Shown here piece after piece: positions 9,051 to 19,925 of a stretch of 64,000 nucleotides of DNA. Numbering within the stretch: position 1 is the stretch's first letter; each line of letters starts with the position of its first letter. The notes beneath the pieces are model-generated. The model ran no database searches. It was not told where the DNA came from and saw nothing but the letters and a program-made list of their open reading frames with translations. The DNA is from Ruegeria spongiae (GTDB lineage Bacteria; Pseudomonadota; Alphaproteobacteria; Rhodobacterales; Rhodobacteraceae): positions 1 through 64,000 of the forward strand of contig NZ_JAMFMB010000024.1 in assembly GCF_023502395.1 (NCBI RefSeq). Direction: 5' to 3'. A program made the translations under genes and the position numbers.

Positions 9051-9872
9051 GTGTTTCGATACCGCCGAAATACATCTCTGCTGAGCGGCGCGCTCACAAT
9101 GGCCGAATTGGTCTTTCATTCGGTGGCGCGCAGCGTGCGCTCCAAGCACAACAATGCCTTTATCGCATTGGGGCAGAACATGTTGCAGGTCCTTGTCATG
9201 GTGGCGGCGTTCTACTTCATGTTCCAGCTGTTCGGGATAAGAACCGCGCCGCTGCGCGGGGATTTCGTGCTGTTTTTGCTGACCGGCATCTTTCTGTTCA
9301 TGACACATGTCAAGGCGGTCGCAGCGGTGATGGGGGCGGAAGGGCCGACCAGCCCCATGATGCTGCATGCGCCGATGAACACCATCATCTCGATCAGCGC
9401 CTCGGCGTTGGGAATCCTCTATGTGAACATATTGACGGTGCTTCTGATCCTGTTCGGTTATCACGCGGTGTTCGGCGCGGTCGAGATTCAGAACCCCGCC
9501 GGTGCCTTTGGAATGCTGTTGCTGGCATGGTTCACCGGATGCGCGGTCGGGCTGTTGTTCATGTCGATAAAGCCCTGGTTTCCGACAACGGTCGGGATCA
9601 TGTCGACAGTGTATCGCCGTGCGCAGATGATCGCGTCGGGCAAGATGTTTATCGCCAACACCATTCCGGCTTCGATGCTGGCTGTGTTCGACTGGAACCC
9701 ACTATTTCACATCATCGATCAAAGTCGCGGTTTTGCCTTCCGAAACTATTCCCCGCATGTCACCAGTTGGCATTATGCGCTTGGCGTTGGTGTGGTGCTG
9801 ATCATGTTGGGCTTGATGGGTGAATTCTATACCCGTCGCCATGTGTCGGCCAGCTGGTACGCCAAGCGATGA
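9051..9872 (+). CDS. ABC-2 type transporter permease, capsule polysaccharide export (KpsM-like)
   Basis: 273 residues with about six hydrophobic segments, for example around VLVMVAAFYFMF, LFLLTGIFLFM, ILTVLLILF and VGVVLIMLGLM. The length and layout match KpsM-family permeases that flip or export polysaccharide through the inner membrane. The proposed GTG start at 9051 has only a weak ribosome site; the ATG at 9099 is an alternative. No ATPase partner lies next to it. The stop overlaps the next gene as ATGA. Position beside the glycan operon supports the export role. Confidence 0.75.
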   Translation: MFRYRRNTSLLSGALTMAELVFHSVARSVRSKHNNAFIALGQNMLQVLVMVAAFYFMFQLFGIRTAPLRGDFVLFLLTGIFLFMTHVKAVAAVMGAEGPTSPMMLHAPMNTIISISASALGILYVNILTVLLILFGYHAVFGAVEIQNPAGAFGMLLLAWFTGCAVGLLFMSIKPWFPTTVGIMSTVYRRAQMIASGKMFIANTIPASMLAVFDWNPLFHIIDQSRGFAFRNYSPHVTSWHYALGVGVVLIMLGLMGEFYTRRHVSASWYAKR

Positions 9873-10465
9873 GGAAGGTGTTCGCCCTGATGACTCTGCT
9901 GATGACAGGGCAGGTTATCGCGGCGGACCCATGGCCGCGGCTTTATGCGGTGACGGGTGTTGCCGCCGACGATGTCCTCAACATTCGCAGCGACCCACGC
10001 GCCGGTGCCGACAAGATCGGTGCGCTGGCCCCGGATGCGCGTGAGGTTGAAATCGTGCGGCGCGACAGCAGCGGCAGCTGGGGTCGGGTCAATGTCATGG
10101 AACATGGTGGCTGGGTTTCGATGCGGTATCTGGCACCACAGGGCCCCGGTTTTGACGCGGATTATCCCGGCCCGCTGCATTGTTACGGAACCGAACCGTT
10201 CTGGTCGCTGAGCGCGGATCCAGGTAGCACGGCGGAGTTTCGGTTCTTCGACGCCGAACCAGCGGCGCTGAGCGCGGGTGCCCGCCAACCGGCCATGGGC
10301 TATTCCGACCGCCTGAGATTTGCGCTGGGCGACAGCGGACAGGCAATCATCCGACGGGCGGAGTGTTCCGACGGCATGTCCGACAACGCCTTTGCGCTTG
10401 AGATCGATCTGATTCTGGATGACGACCGCTTCCTGACCGGTTGTTGCTCGATCGCACCGCGCTAA
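9869..10465 (+). CDS. Periplasmic SH3-domain protein of unknown function
   Basis: 198 residues with a signal peptide ending in VIAA near residue 19. Residues ~26-88 form a bacterial SH3 (SH3b) domain, recognised by VLNIRSDPR and GWVSMRYL. The C-terminal ~100 residues contain HCYGTEPFWSL and a late CCS, as in COG3650-type proteins of unknown function. SH3b domains often bind peptidoglycan. The start overlaps the permease stop (ATGA), so the two are probably cotranscribed, but I cannot state a role. Confidence 0.7.
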   Translation: MRKVFALMTLLMTGQVIAADPWPRLYAVTGVAADDVLNIRSDPRAGADKIGALAPDAREVEIVRRDSSGSWGRVNVMEHGGWVSMRYLAPQGPGFDADYPGPLHCYGTEPFWSLSADPGSTAEFRFFDAEPAALSAGARQPAMGYSDRLRFALGDSGQAIIRRAECSDGMSDNAFALEIDLILDDDRFLTGCCSIAPR

Positions 10466-10474
10466 GCCGTTCCG

Positions 10475-11077
10475 TCAGGTCACCACCCGCAGGGTCAGAT
10501 TGATGCGCCCGCCCTTGGGCAGCAATCGGGACGAGCCAAAGCGGATGCGGTCGATCCCGTGATAGGTCAGCCGCGCAGGCCCACCCATCACCACCACATC
10601 GCCCGAATTCAGCCAGATCGATTCCGTCTTGCCGCCGCGCGTGGTGTTGCCGATGCGGAACAGCGCGTCGTCGCCCAGCGACACCGACACGACCGGCCAG
10701 GAGAAGTCGGCTTCGTCCTTGTCCTGATGCAGCCCCATCCGCGCGCCATCGCCGTAATAGTTGACCAGGCAGCTGTCGGGCTGCCGGTCCAGCCTGGTCA
10801 CTTCTTGCCAGATTCGCAGCACGCGCTCAGGGATCGCCGGCCAGGGCTGCCCTTTTGGATGGTGCGCCTCGTACCGGTACCCGGCGGCGTCGGTGATCCA
10901 TCCGACGTCTCCGACCGAGGTCATGCGCACCGACATTTTCTGGCCCCGCAACGTCACCGGAGCGATCAGCGGCGCCGCTTTCAGAATCGGTCGCAGCACA
11001 TCAACCAGACCCGCCTGAGCGACCGCATCCAGATGCGCCTTCCTGATATCGAACCCGCGCAAAAGCAGCCTGTTCAT
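10475..11077 (-). CDS. alkB: Alpha-ketoglutarate-dependent DNA repair dioxygenase AlkB
   Basis: 200 residues from the ATG at 11077; a TTG eight codons upstream is a weaker choice. The Fe(II) facial triad is visible as HQDKDE (HxD) and a later TYHGIDR histidine. The 2-oxoglutarate and substrate motif RINLTLR is near the C-terminus. NYYGDGARMGLH is the usual substrate-pocket segment. The enzyme removes methyl groups from 1-methyladenine and 3-methylcytosine. It is convergent with the SH3 gene (9-bp gap) and divergent from dnaK. Confidence 0.92.
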   Translation of the reverse strand: MNRLLLRGFDIRKAHLDAVAQAGLVDVLRPILKAAPLIAPVTLRGQKMSVRMTSVGDVGWITDAAGYRYEAHHPKGQPWPAIPERVLRIWQEVTRLDRQPDSCLVNYYGDGARMGLHQDKDEADFSWPVVSVSLGDDALFRIGNTTRGGKTESIWLNSGDVVVMGGPARLTYHGIDRIRFGSSRLLPKGGRINLTLRVVT

Positions 11078-11150
11078 CCCCGACTTCCCATTCCTTGCCA
11101 AAGCCTTGCCAAAAAGCGCACAGATTCGTGAAAACCCGCGTTTCAGAGTG

Positions 11151-11180
11151 CTTGCAGCGCCTGTGCCCGACCCCTATATA
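11151..11180 (+). promoter_or_regulatory. Heat-shock (RpoH-type) promoter of dnaK
   Basis: CTTG at 11151-11154 and CCTATATA at 11173-11180 are separated by 18 bp. This fits the alphaproteobacterial sigma-32 pattern (CTTG ... CYTATNT) and lies about 115 bp before the dnaK start. It is a motif match only. Confidence 0.6.
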
Positions 11181-11293
11181 CGCCGGGACGCGCGATGGTG
11201 TAGTGCTGTCGCGCAACACTGAATCGGGATCTGAATGCCACAACGGGTTCGGGTCCCGGGACATCGCCTTGAGACAGAAAGGGATCGAAACGC

Positions 11294-13204
<1,911 letters not shown>

Positions 13205-13224
13205 CGGGTCAACCGTGCCTGATT

Positions 13225-13251
13225 GGGCCGGTCCGGTATCCGGACCGGCCC
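13225..13251 (+). terminator. Intercistronic hairpin between dnaK and dnaJ
   Basis: A perfect 12-bp inverted repeat (13225-13236 with 13240-13251) has a 3-nt TAT loop and no T-run after it. It probably attenuates readthrough or protects the dnaK mRNA 3' end, making DnaK more abundant than DnaJ. Confidence 0.6.
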
Positions 13252-13279
13252 ATACTCGTTGAGGCAGAAGGAAAATCGG

Positions 13280-14428
13280 ATGTCAAAACGCGACTATTAC
13301 GATGTGCTCGGCGTTGCTAAAGGCGCTTCGGCGGATGAGATCAAGAAGGGCTATCGCAAAAAGGCCAAAGAGCTTCATCCCGATCGCAACAAAGACAATC
13401 CCAACGCGGAATCGCAGTTCAAGGACGCCAACGAAGCTTACGAAGTCCTGAAGGATGCCGAGAAAAAGGCGGCCTATGACCGGTTTGGTCATGCTGCCTT
13501 TGAGGGTGGCATGGGTGGCGGCGGCGGTCGTCCCGGTGCCGGCTTTGGCGGCGGCGACTTCTCCAGCGCCTTCTCGGATGTGTTCGACGATCTGTTTGGC
13601 GATTTCATGGGTGGTCAGCGTGGTGGTGGCGGACGCCGCGCGGCGCGCGGCTCGGACCTGCGCTATAATCTGCGTGTCTCGCTTGAAGATGCTTATTCAG
13701 GTCTGCAAAAAACCATCAATGTCCCAACTGCCGTGGCCTGTTCCGGCTGTGAAGGCACCGGGGCCGAGGGCGGCGTCGAACCCAGCACCTGCCCGACCTG
13801 TTCCGGCATGGGCAAGGTGCGGGCGCAGCAGGGTTTCTTTACCGTTGAACGCACTTGCCCGACCTGTTCGGGTCTGGGCCAGATCATCAAGAACCCCTGT
13901 AAATCCTGTCAGGGCGCAGGCCGGGTCGAAAAGGATCGCGCGCTGTCGGTCAATATTCCGGCGGGCGTCGAAACCGGCACACGGATTCGTCTGGCGGGCG
14001 AGGGCGAGGCCGGGATGCGCGGCGGCCCTCCGGGTGATCTCTATATCTTTGTCGAGGTCGCGCAGCATGATCTGTTCGAGCGCGATGGCGTGAACCTCTA
14101 TTGCCGGGTGCCGGTCTCGATGTCCAAGGCAGCGCTTGGCGGATCCATCGAAGTGCCAACGATTGACGGTGGTCGGGGCCGGGTTCAGGTGCCTTCGGGC
14201 AGCCAGTCAGGTCGTCAAATGCGTCTGCGTGCCAAAGGCATGCCGGCACTGCGCGGTGCTGGCGTGGGCGACATGTTCATTGAGCTGGCGGTGGAAACCC
14301 CGGTCAATCTGACCGCGCGGCAAAAGGAACTGCTGCGCGAGTTCGAGGATATCAGCGATGACAACAACCCGGAATCGAACAGCTTTTTCTCCTCTGTCAA
14401 ATCCTTCTGGGATGGCATGAAGGGCTGA
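13280..14428 (+). CDS. dnaJ: Chaperone protein DnaJ (Hsp40)
   Basis: 382 residues from the ATG at 13280, with AGGA 7 nt upstream; an in-frame extension to 13223 runs through the hairpin and is rejected. The J domain has the HPD motif in [10 protein letters not shown] glycine/phenylalanine-rich linker follows, then four zinc-finger repeats ([32 protein letters not shown]) and the C-terminal substrate-binding domains. It stimulates DnaK ATPase and delivers substrates. It lies 75 bp after dnaK. Confidence 0.98.
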   Translation: MSKRDYYDVLGVAKGASADEIKKGYRKKAKELHPDRNKDNPNAESQFKDANEAYEVLKDAEKKAAYDRFGHAAFEGGMGGGGGRPGAGFGGGDFSSAFSDVFDDLFGDFMGGQRGGGGRRAARGSDLRYNLRVSLEDAYSGLQKTINVPTAVACSGCEGTGAEGGVEPSTCPTCSGMGKVRAQQGFFTVERTCPTCSGLGQIIKNPCKSCQGAGRVEKDRALSVNIPAGVETGTRIRLAGEGEAGMRGGPPGDLYIFVEVAQHDLFERDGVNLYCRVPVSMSKAALGGSIEVPTIDGGRGRVQVPSGSQSGRQMRLRAKGMPALRGAGVGDMFIELAVETPVNLTARQKELLREFEDISDDNNPESNSFFSSVKSFWDGMKG

Positions 14429-14450
14429 AACTTGCGAAATCCCCTGTATC

Positions 14451-14483
14451 AGAGCCGGTCCTTGGGGCCGGCTCTTTTGTTTT
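14451..14483 (+). terminator. Rho-independent terminator after dnaJ
   Basis: An 11-bp stem (14451-14461 with 14465-14475, one G-T pair) with loop TTG is followed by TTTGTTTT. It closes the dnaKJ unit before the TPP riboswitch. Confidence 0.85.
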
Positions 14484-14548
14484 GATCGTGTAACGCAACG
14501 TCATTTCTCCTCTTGATTCTTTGCCGTGACCCTGAGATGAACGCGCAA

Positions 14549-14632
14549 ACCGTTGGGGTGCCTCCGGGCTGAGAGCCGCATCTGCGTCAACCCATCGAAC
14601 CTGAACCGGGCAATGCCGGCGTAGGAAACGGT
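14549..14632 (+). ncRNA. TPP riboswitch (thi box)
   Basis: The P1 helix pairs ACCGTT (14549-14554) with AACGGT (14627-14632). Between them are the invariant GGGGTGC, CTGAGA (14569-14574), GAACCTGA and ATGCCGG-CGTAGG elements of the thiamine pyrophosphate aptamer. It lies 56 nt before the thiD start and should reduce expression of the thiamine cluster when TPP is plentiful. The thiD ribosome site GGGA (14676-14679) can pair with TCCC (14665-14668), so control of translation is plausible, but that is inference. Confidence 0.95.
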
Positions 14633-14688
14633 CTCAGAATATCGAGCGTGCCCACCGCCCATTGTCCCCCAAAGCGGGAGAGCAATGG

Positions 14689-15492
14689 ATGACGCCGATC
14701 GCCCTGACCATAGCCGGATCCGATAGCGGAGGAGGGGCGGGCATTCAGGCCGACCTCAAGACCATGTCCGCGCTGGGCGTCTACGGTGCCAGTGTCATCA
14801 CCGCCGTCACCGCGCAGAACACCCAAGCCGTGACCGCCGTCCACGGCATCCCGCCGGATGTGATCACGGCGCAGATCGACGCGGTGCTCTGCGATCTGGA
14901 CGTGGGCGCGATCAAGATCGGCATGCTGGCCTCGCCCGAGATCATCGCCACGGTTGCGGATGCTATTCGCGGCTTTGATCGTCCCGTTGTCCTTGACCCG
15001 GTGATGATCGCCAAATCCGGCGATGCGCTGTTGGCGGATGAAGCGGTGGCGATCCTGCGCGATGTGCTCATCCCGCGCGCCACTGTCATCACCCCGAACC
15101 TGCCCGAAGCGGCGCGTCTGCTTAAGGTCAAACCAGCTGAAACGCAGGACGAGATGTTCGCTCAGGCGCAGGCCCTGGTCGCATTGGGTGCGCAGGCTGT
15201 GGTGATGAAGGGCGGTCACGCCGAGGGTCCGGTCTGTCACGACATGCTGGTGAATGGTGTGGGTCTGTTGGCCGATTACACCGCGCCGCGCCGCGACACG
15301 ATCAATACCCATGGCACCGGCTGCACGCTGTCCTCGGCCATCGCGGCGGGGCTTGCGAAAGGGCAGGATCTGGACGAGGCGATGCAGCACGCGCATGGAT
15401 ATCTTCAGGGTGCCATCCTGAAAGCCGACGATCTGAAGATCGGGCAGGGCCACGGACCTGTGCATCACTTTCATCAGGTTTGGCAGGGGTGA
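14689..15492 (+). CDS. thiD: Hydroxymethylpyrimidine/phosphomethylpyrimidine kinase
   Basis: 267 residues from the ATG at 14689, with GGGAG 8 nt upstream. The opening ALTIAGSDSGGGAGIQADLKT is the HMP-binding signature of ThiD, and NTHGTGCTLSSAIAAGLA near the C-terminus is the anion hole and catalytic base region of the ribokinase fold. It phosphorylates HMP and HMP-P to HMP-PP, the pyrimidine half of thiamine. It is the first gene behind the TPP riboswitch and overlaps thiO as GTGA. Confidence 0.95.
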   Translation: MTPIALTIAGSDSGGGAGIQADLKTMSALGVYGASVITAVTAQNTQAVTAVHGIPPDVITAQIDAVLCDLDVGAIKIGMLASPEIIATVADAIRGFDRPVVLDPVMIAKSGDALLADEAVAILRDVLIPRATVITPNLPEAARLLKVKPAETQDEMFAQAQALVALGAQAVVMKGGHAEGPVCHDMLVNGVGLLADYTAPRRDTINTHGTGCTLSSAIAAGLAKGQDLDEAMQHAHGYLQGAILKADDLKIGQGHGPVHHFHQVWQG

Positions 15493-16466
15493 CGCTGCAC
15501 TCCGTCATAGGGGCCGGGGTCGCCGGTCTGTCGGTTGCGACCGAGCTGACCGCCCGCGGCGCGCAGGTGCAGGTCTTTGACCCTGCGGGCCCGCCCGGCC
15601 CACATGGATGTTCCTGGTGGGCGGGGGGCATGCTGGCGCCCTGGTGTGAGTATGAAAACGCCGAGGAACCGGTGCTGCGCCACGGCCAGACCGCCATCGA
15701 CTGGTGGGCACGTTACATGCGAGTGGACCGCGCGGGTACGCTGGTGGTGGCCCATCGCCGCGACTTGCCGGACCTGCGCCGCTTCGCGCGCCGCACCGAG
15801 GGTTACGCGCAGGCCAATCGTGACGAAATCGCCAAGTTAGAGCCGGCTCTGAGCGAGTTTGAAACTGGGCTGCATTTCCCGCAAGAGGCACATCTCGACC
15901 CCCGCAACGCACTGCAAAGCCTGCGCGAGGCGCTTGTGGCGAAAGGTGTCGCTTTCCACGCCGAACCCGCGCCCGAGACGCTCGACAATGCCATCGACTG
16001 CCGGGGTTATGCCGCCCGCGACCAACTCACTGATCTGCGCGGCGTGAAGGGTGAGATGTTGGTCATCCGCTGTCCCGATGTGACGCTCCGCCGACCGATC
16101 CGGCTGCTGCATCCGCGCATCCCGCTCTATGTGGTGCCGCGTGGTGACGGTATTTTCATGCTGGGCGCAACCATGATCGAAAGCGAGGACAAGACGCGGA
16201 TCACCGCCCGGTCCGTGCTGGAACTGCTCAGCGCCGCCTTTGCGCTGAACCCGGCCTTTGGTGAGGCCGAAATACTGGAAACTGGTGTCGATCTGCGCCC
16301 CGCCTTCCCCGACAACCTGCCCCGCATCCGGCGCAGGAACGGGCGCATCTTTGCCAACGGCCTCTATCGGCACGGCTATCTGCTGGCTCCGGCGCTGGCG
16401 CAAGGTGTGGCTGATCTGGCGCTTGAGAACACACATTCGGAGTTTGTCGATGAAGATCATCGTTAA
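15489..16466 (+). CDS. thiO: Glycine oxidase ThiO
   Basis: 325 residues from the GTG at 15489, which overlaps the thiD stop. The FAD-binding motif VIGAGVAGLSVATEL is at the extreme N-terminus, and the D-amino-acid oxidase fold continues with CSWWAGGMLAPW and a C-terminal GLYRHGYLLAPALAQ. It oxidises glycine to iminoacetate, which ThiG uses to build the thiazole ring; this is the aerobic alternative to ThiH. The end overlaps the thiS start by 17 bp. Confidence 0.93.
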   Translation: MTLHSVIGAGVAGLSVATELTARGAQVQVFDPAGPPGPHGCSWWAGGMLAPWCEYENAEEPVLRHGQTAIDWWARYMRVDRAGTLVVAHRRDLPDLRRFARRTEGYAQANRDEIAKLEPALSEFETGLHFPQEAHLDPRNALQSLREALVAKGVAFHAEPAPETLDNAIDCRGYAARDQLTDLRGVKGEMLVIRCPDVTLRRPIRLLHPRIPLYVVPRGDGIFMLGATMIESEDKTRITARSVLELLSAAFALNPAFGEAEILETGVDLRPAFPDNLPRIRRRNGRIFANGLYRHGYLLAPALAQGVADLALENTHSEFVDEDHR

Positions 16467-16644
16467 CGGTGACCCCCGCGAGGTGGCGGCCACAACCCTG
16501 TCCGAGCTGCTGGCTGAATGCGGCTATTCCGGCCGGGTAGCGACGGCGGTGAACGAGGTCTTCGTTGGCTCCTCCGCTCGCATCGACCTCGCGCTTGCCG
16601 ATGGCGACCGCGTCGAAATTCTCGCGCCGATGCAGGGGGGCTGA
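16450..16644 (+). CDS. thiS: Sulfur carrier protein ThiS
   Basis: 64 residues from the ATG at 16450. It has a beta-grasp pattern starting MKIIVNGDPRE and the obligatory C-terminal Gly-Gly (APMQGG). ThiF adenylates this end and it is converted to a thiocarboxylate, the sulfur donor for ThiG. It sits between thiO and thiG, 3 bp before the latter. Confidence 0.93.
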   Translation: MKIIVNGDPREVAATTLSELLAECGYSGRVATAVNEVFVGSSARIDLALADGDRVEILAPMQGG

Positions 16645-16647
16645 GCG

Positions 16648-17418
16648 ATGCGCACGTTCTATGGCACCCAATTGGCCAACCCGCTGCTGCTGGGTACGGC
16701 GCAATATCCCAGCCCCGCGATCCTCGAGTCGGCGTTTCGCGACTCCAAAGCCGCCATCGCCACCGTTTCCCTGCGCCGTGAGGGAGCAGGCGGCGCGGGC
16801 CAAAGCTTCTGGCAGATGATCCGCGATCTGGATGTGCATATCCTGCCCAACACCGCTGGCTGCCATACGGTGAAAGAGGCGGTCACAACCGCCCATATGG
16901 CGCGTGAGGTGTTCGATACGCGCTGGATCAAGCTGGAGCTGATTGGCCATACCGACAGCCTGCAGCCGGATGTGTTCCAACTGGTCGAGGCCGCGCGAAT
17001 CCTGAGCGAGGACGGGTTTCAGGTCTTTCCCTACACAACCGAGGATCTGATCGTGGGCGAGCGCCTGCTGAACGCCGGTTGCGAGGTGCTGATGCCCTGG
17101 GGCGCGCCGATCGGATCGGGGCGCGGGCTGGCCAATGAATACGGCTTGCGTGCCATGCGGGCCGAGTTTCCCGACACGCCGCTGGTGGTGGATGCCGGGA
17201 TCGGCCTGCCCAGCCATGCGGCCCATGCGATGGAGCTGGGTTTTGACGCCGTGTTGCTCAACACCGCCGTCGCCCGCGCGGGTGATCCCGCCGCCATGGC
17301 CCGCGCCATGGCGCAAGCGATCGAGGCGGGCAGGCTGGCCCATCAGGCCGACCCGATCGAGCCGCGCGATATGGCTACCGCGTCAACCCCGGTGATCGGA
17401 AAGGCGTTCCTGTCATGA
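16648..17418 (+). CDS. thiG: Thiazole synthase ThiG
   Basis: 256 residues, standard length. The family motifs [30 protein letters not shown] and [12 protein letters not shown] are present on a TIM barrel. It condenses deoxyxylulose phosphate, iminoacetate (from ThiO) and ThiS-thiocarboxylate sulfur into the thiazole phosphate. The stop overlaps thiE (ATGA). Confidence 0.96.
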   Translation: MRTFYGTQLANPLLLGTAQYPSPAILESAFRDSKAAIATVSLRREGAGGAGQSFWQMIRDLDVHILPNTAGCHTVKEAVTTAHMAREVFDTRWIKLELIGHTDSLQPDVFQLVEAARILSEDGFQVFPYTTEDLIVGERLLNAGCEVLMPWGAPIGSGRGLANEYGLRAMRAEFPDTPLVVDAGIGLPSHAAHAMELGFDAVLLNTAVARAGDPAAMARAMAQAIEAGRLAHQADPIEPRDMATASTPVIGKAFLS

Positions 17419-18011
17419 CACTGGACCGGTTTTATCCGATCTTCGACGATGTGTCCTGGCTGGTGCGGATGCTGCCCTTGGGCGTCAAGCTGGTGCAGCT
17501 GCGCATCAAGGACCAGCCTGAGTCGGTGATCCGAACCCAGATCCGCACGGCCGTTGACCTCTGCCGCAGCCATGGCGCGGTTCTGGTGGTCAACGACCAT
17601 TGGCAGATTGCCATCGACGAGGGCTGTGACTGGTTGCATCTGGGGCAGGAGGATCTGGATGAGGCCGACCTGCCTGCGGTCCAAAAAGCGGGTCTAAGGC
17701 TGGGGCTTTCGACCCATGACGACGCGGAACTGGACCGCGCCCTTGCGCTTGATCCGGCCTATATCGCGCTGGGTCCGGTCTATCCGACGATCCTGAAAAA
17801 GATGAAATGGCATCAGCAAGGCCTGCCGAAGGTCACCGAATGGAAGGCCCGCGTCGGGTCGGTGCCGTTGGTCGGCATCGGCGGGATGAGTGTGGAGCGC
17901 GCGCCCGGCGTGCTGGAGGCCGGGGCCGATATCGTCTCGGTGGTGACCGACATCACGCTGAACGACGATCCCGAAGCGCGCGTGCGGCAATGGATCGAGG
18001 TCACCCGATGA
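17415..18011 (+). CDS. thiE: Thiamine phosphate synthase
   Basis: 198 residues, slightly short but complete. Motifs include [25 protein letters not shown] and the late [10 protein letters not shown] phosphate-binding loop. It joins HMP-PP and thiazole phosphate to thiamine phosphate. Both ends overlap neighbours as ATGA (with thiG and thiF). Confidence 0.94.
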   Translation: MTLDRFYPIFDDVSWLVRMLPLGVKLVQLRIKDQPESVIRTQIRTAVDLCRSHGAVLVVNDHWQIAIDEGCDWLHLGQEDLDEADLPAVQKAGLRLGLSTHDDAELDRALALDPAYIALGPVYPTILKKMKWHQQGLPKVTEWKARVGSVPLVGIGGMSVERAPGVLEAGADIVSVVTDITLNDDPEARVRQWIEVTR

Positions 18012-18973
18012 GCCGCTATGCACGTCAGATGCAATTGCCGGAGGTTGGCACTGACGGGCAGGCGCTGCTGGCGCAGGCCCGTGTTTTGGTTGTCGGTGCT
18101 GGCGGACTTGCCGCACCGCTGCTGCCGCTCCTGGCGGGTGCGGGCGTGGGACACCTGACCATCCTCGATCCGGACGTGGTCGAATTGTCGAACCTTCATC
18201 GTCAGACCTTGTTCACCGAGGCAGATTGCGGTCAGCCCAAGGTGATGTGCGCCGCGACTCGCTGTCAGGAGATCAACTCAGAGATTTCTGCAACGGGCGT
18301 GGTGCAGACTTTGTCCCCCGCAAACGCGGCAGCATTCGTCCAGCAGGCCGATATCGTGCTCGATTGCGCCGACAGTTACGCAGCCAGCTACGTGTTGAGC
18401 GACACTTGTTACGACCAGCAGACCCCGCTGATCAGCGCCTCTGCTCTGGGGTTGAATGGGTATGTTGGCGGGTTCTGCGGTACCGGCCCCAGCCTGCGCG
18501 CGGTATTCCCCGAGATGCCGGACAATACCCAAAATTGCGCCAGTTCCGGCGTGTTAGGGCCTGTTGTCGCCATGATCGGCGCGCTGCAGGCACAGATGGC
18601 GCTGTCGGTATTGCTGGGGTTTGATCCCTCGCCCATCGGACAGATGGTGCAGGTGGATGCGGGCAGTTTCCACCTGTCGGGCTTCCGCTTTGACAATGCG
18701 CCCGAGCCCGCGCATGGCTATGCCTTTGTCGCCGCCTCCGAGCTTGGGCCAAACCACATGATCATCGAGCTGCGCGATGCCACTGAGGCACCCATGCCCG
18801 CCCATCCCGATGCGCTGCGGATCGCGGCCGACAAGCTACGCGCGGCGCTGCCCGATCCCGCCACGCCGCTGGCGCTGTGTTGCGCGTCCGGCCTGCGGGC
18901 CTGGCGGGCAGCGGAACAAGTCACCGAATTCTGGCCCGGCGAGATTGTTCTCGTCGCGGCCTCCACTTCATGA
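18008..18973 (+). CDS. thiF: ThiF/MoeB-type adenylyltransferase with a C-terminal rhodanese-like segment
   Basis: 321 residues from the ATG overlapping the thiE stop. The ATP-binding VVGAGGLAAPL, the SNLHRQTL motif and a catalytic-type cysteine in QNCASSGV are E1-like. The paired CxxC zinc motifs common in this family are not obvious. The last ~75 residues look like a short rhodanese domain, with IIELRDATEAP and an active-site loop CCASGLRA. It should activate the ThiS C-terminus and possibly deliver the sulfur from the same polypeptide. The rhodanese assignment is by motif only. Confidence 0.88.
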   Translation: MSRYARQMQLPEVGTDGQALLAQARVLVVGAGGLAAPLLPLLAGAGVGHLTILDPDVVELSNLHRQTLFTEADCGQPKVMCAATRCQEINSEISATGVVQTLSPANAAAFVQQADIVLDCADSYAASYVLSDTCYDQQTPLISASALGLNGYVGGFCGTGPSLRAVFPEMPDNTQNCASSGVLGPVVAMIGALQAQMALSVLLGFDPSPIGQMVQVDAGSFHLSGFRFDNAPEPAHGYAFVAASELGPNHMIIELRDATEAPMPAHPDALRIAADKLRAALPDPATPLALCCASGLRAWRAAEQVTEFWPGEIVLVAASTS

Positions 18974-18989
18974 ACAGGACAATGATACC

Positions 18990-19925
18990 ATGAAGAAACT
19001 TCTCACCACATTGGCGCTTCTCTCTGCGGCCCCGGCATTCGCCGAAGACAAGATGACCGTCCTGCTGGACTGGTTCGTAAACCCCGATCACGGGCCCATT
19101 ATTGTGGCGCAGGAAAAGGGCTATTTCACCGATCAGAACCTCGACGTCGAAATCATCGCCCCCGCCGACCCTTCGGCCCCGCCGCGTCTGGTTGCCGCCG
19201 GTCAGGGCGATCTGGCGGTCAGCTATCAGCCGCAGCTGCATCTGCAAATCCATGAAGGCCTGCCGCTCAAGCGGGTCGGCACGCTGGTGGCCACGCCGCT
19301 GAACTGTTTGCTGGTGCTCAAGGACGGGCCGATCAAGACGCCCGCCGACCTGAAGGGCAAGAAGATCGGGTTCTCGGTCGCCGGTGTCGAAGAGGCGGTG
19401 CTGAGCACGGTTCTGGGCAATTACGGCGTCAAACTGGACGAGGTTGAACTGGTCAATGTGAACTTCTCGCTCTCGCCCTCACTGATGTCGGGTCAGGTCG
19501 ATGCGGTGATCGGTGCCTATCGGAACTTCGAGCTGAACCAGATGGATATCGAAGAGCATCCCGGCACCTGCTTCTATATCGAGGAAGAAGGCGTGCCGCC
19601 CTATGACGAGCTGATCTATGTGGCCAACCCGGCGAAAATGGATGCGGATAAAGTAGCCCGTTTCCTGGCCGCCACTGAGAAGGCGACGCAGTTCATCGTC
19701 AACCATCCGCAAGAAAGTTGGGAGATCTTCTCAGGCACGTCACCCGAATTGCAGGACGAGCTGAACAAGCGCGCCTGGAAAGACACGCTGACCCGCTTTG
19801 CGCTGCGCCCCGCCGGGCTGGATGCCGGGCGTTACTCGCGGTTCGAAGAGTTCCTGCAGGAAAAGGGTCTGACCAAGGGGATCAACCCGGTTTCGGACAT
19901 CGCAATCGACGTGACCGCACAATGA
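18990..19925 (+). CDS. thiY: Pyrimidine-precursor ABC transporter substrate-binding protein (ThiY-like, NMT1/THI5 family)
   Basis: 311 residues from the ATG at 18990. A signal peptide ends at AFAED. The mature N-terminus MTVLLDWFVNPDHGPIIVAQEKGYF is characteristic of the NMT1/THI5-like family that binds HMP or formylaminopyrimidine in the periplasm. With the ATPase and permease two and three genes downstream it forms an importer for thiamine pyrimidine precursors. The stop overlaps tenA (ATGA). Confidence 0.9.
   Translation: MKKLLTTLALLSAAPAFAEDKMTVLLDWFVNPDHGPIIVAQEKGYFTDQNLDVEIIAPADPSAPPRLVAAGQGDLAVSYQPQLHLQIHEGLPLKRVGTLVATPLNCLLVLKDGPIKTPADLKGKKIGFSVAGVEEAVLSTVLGNYGVKLDEVELVNVNFSLSPSLMSGQVDAVIGAYRNFELNQMDIEEHPGTCFYIEEEGVPPYDELIYVANPAKMDADKVARFLAATEKATQFIVNHPQESWEIFSGTSPELQDELNKRAWKDTLTRFALRPAGLDAGRYSRFEEFLQEKGLTKGINPVSDIAIDVTAQ

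Noticed and set aside
13223-13279. Longer form of dnaJ starting at 13223
   Set aside because: The extension is encoded by the intercistronic hairpin; the ATG at 13280 has a ribosome site and the conserved DnaJ N-terminus.
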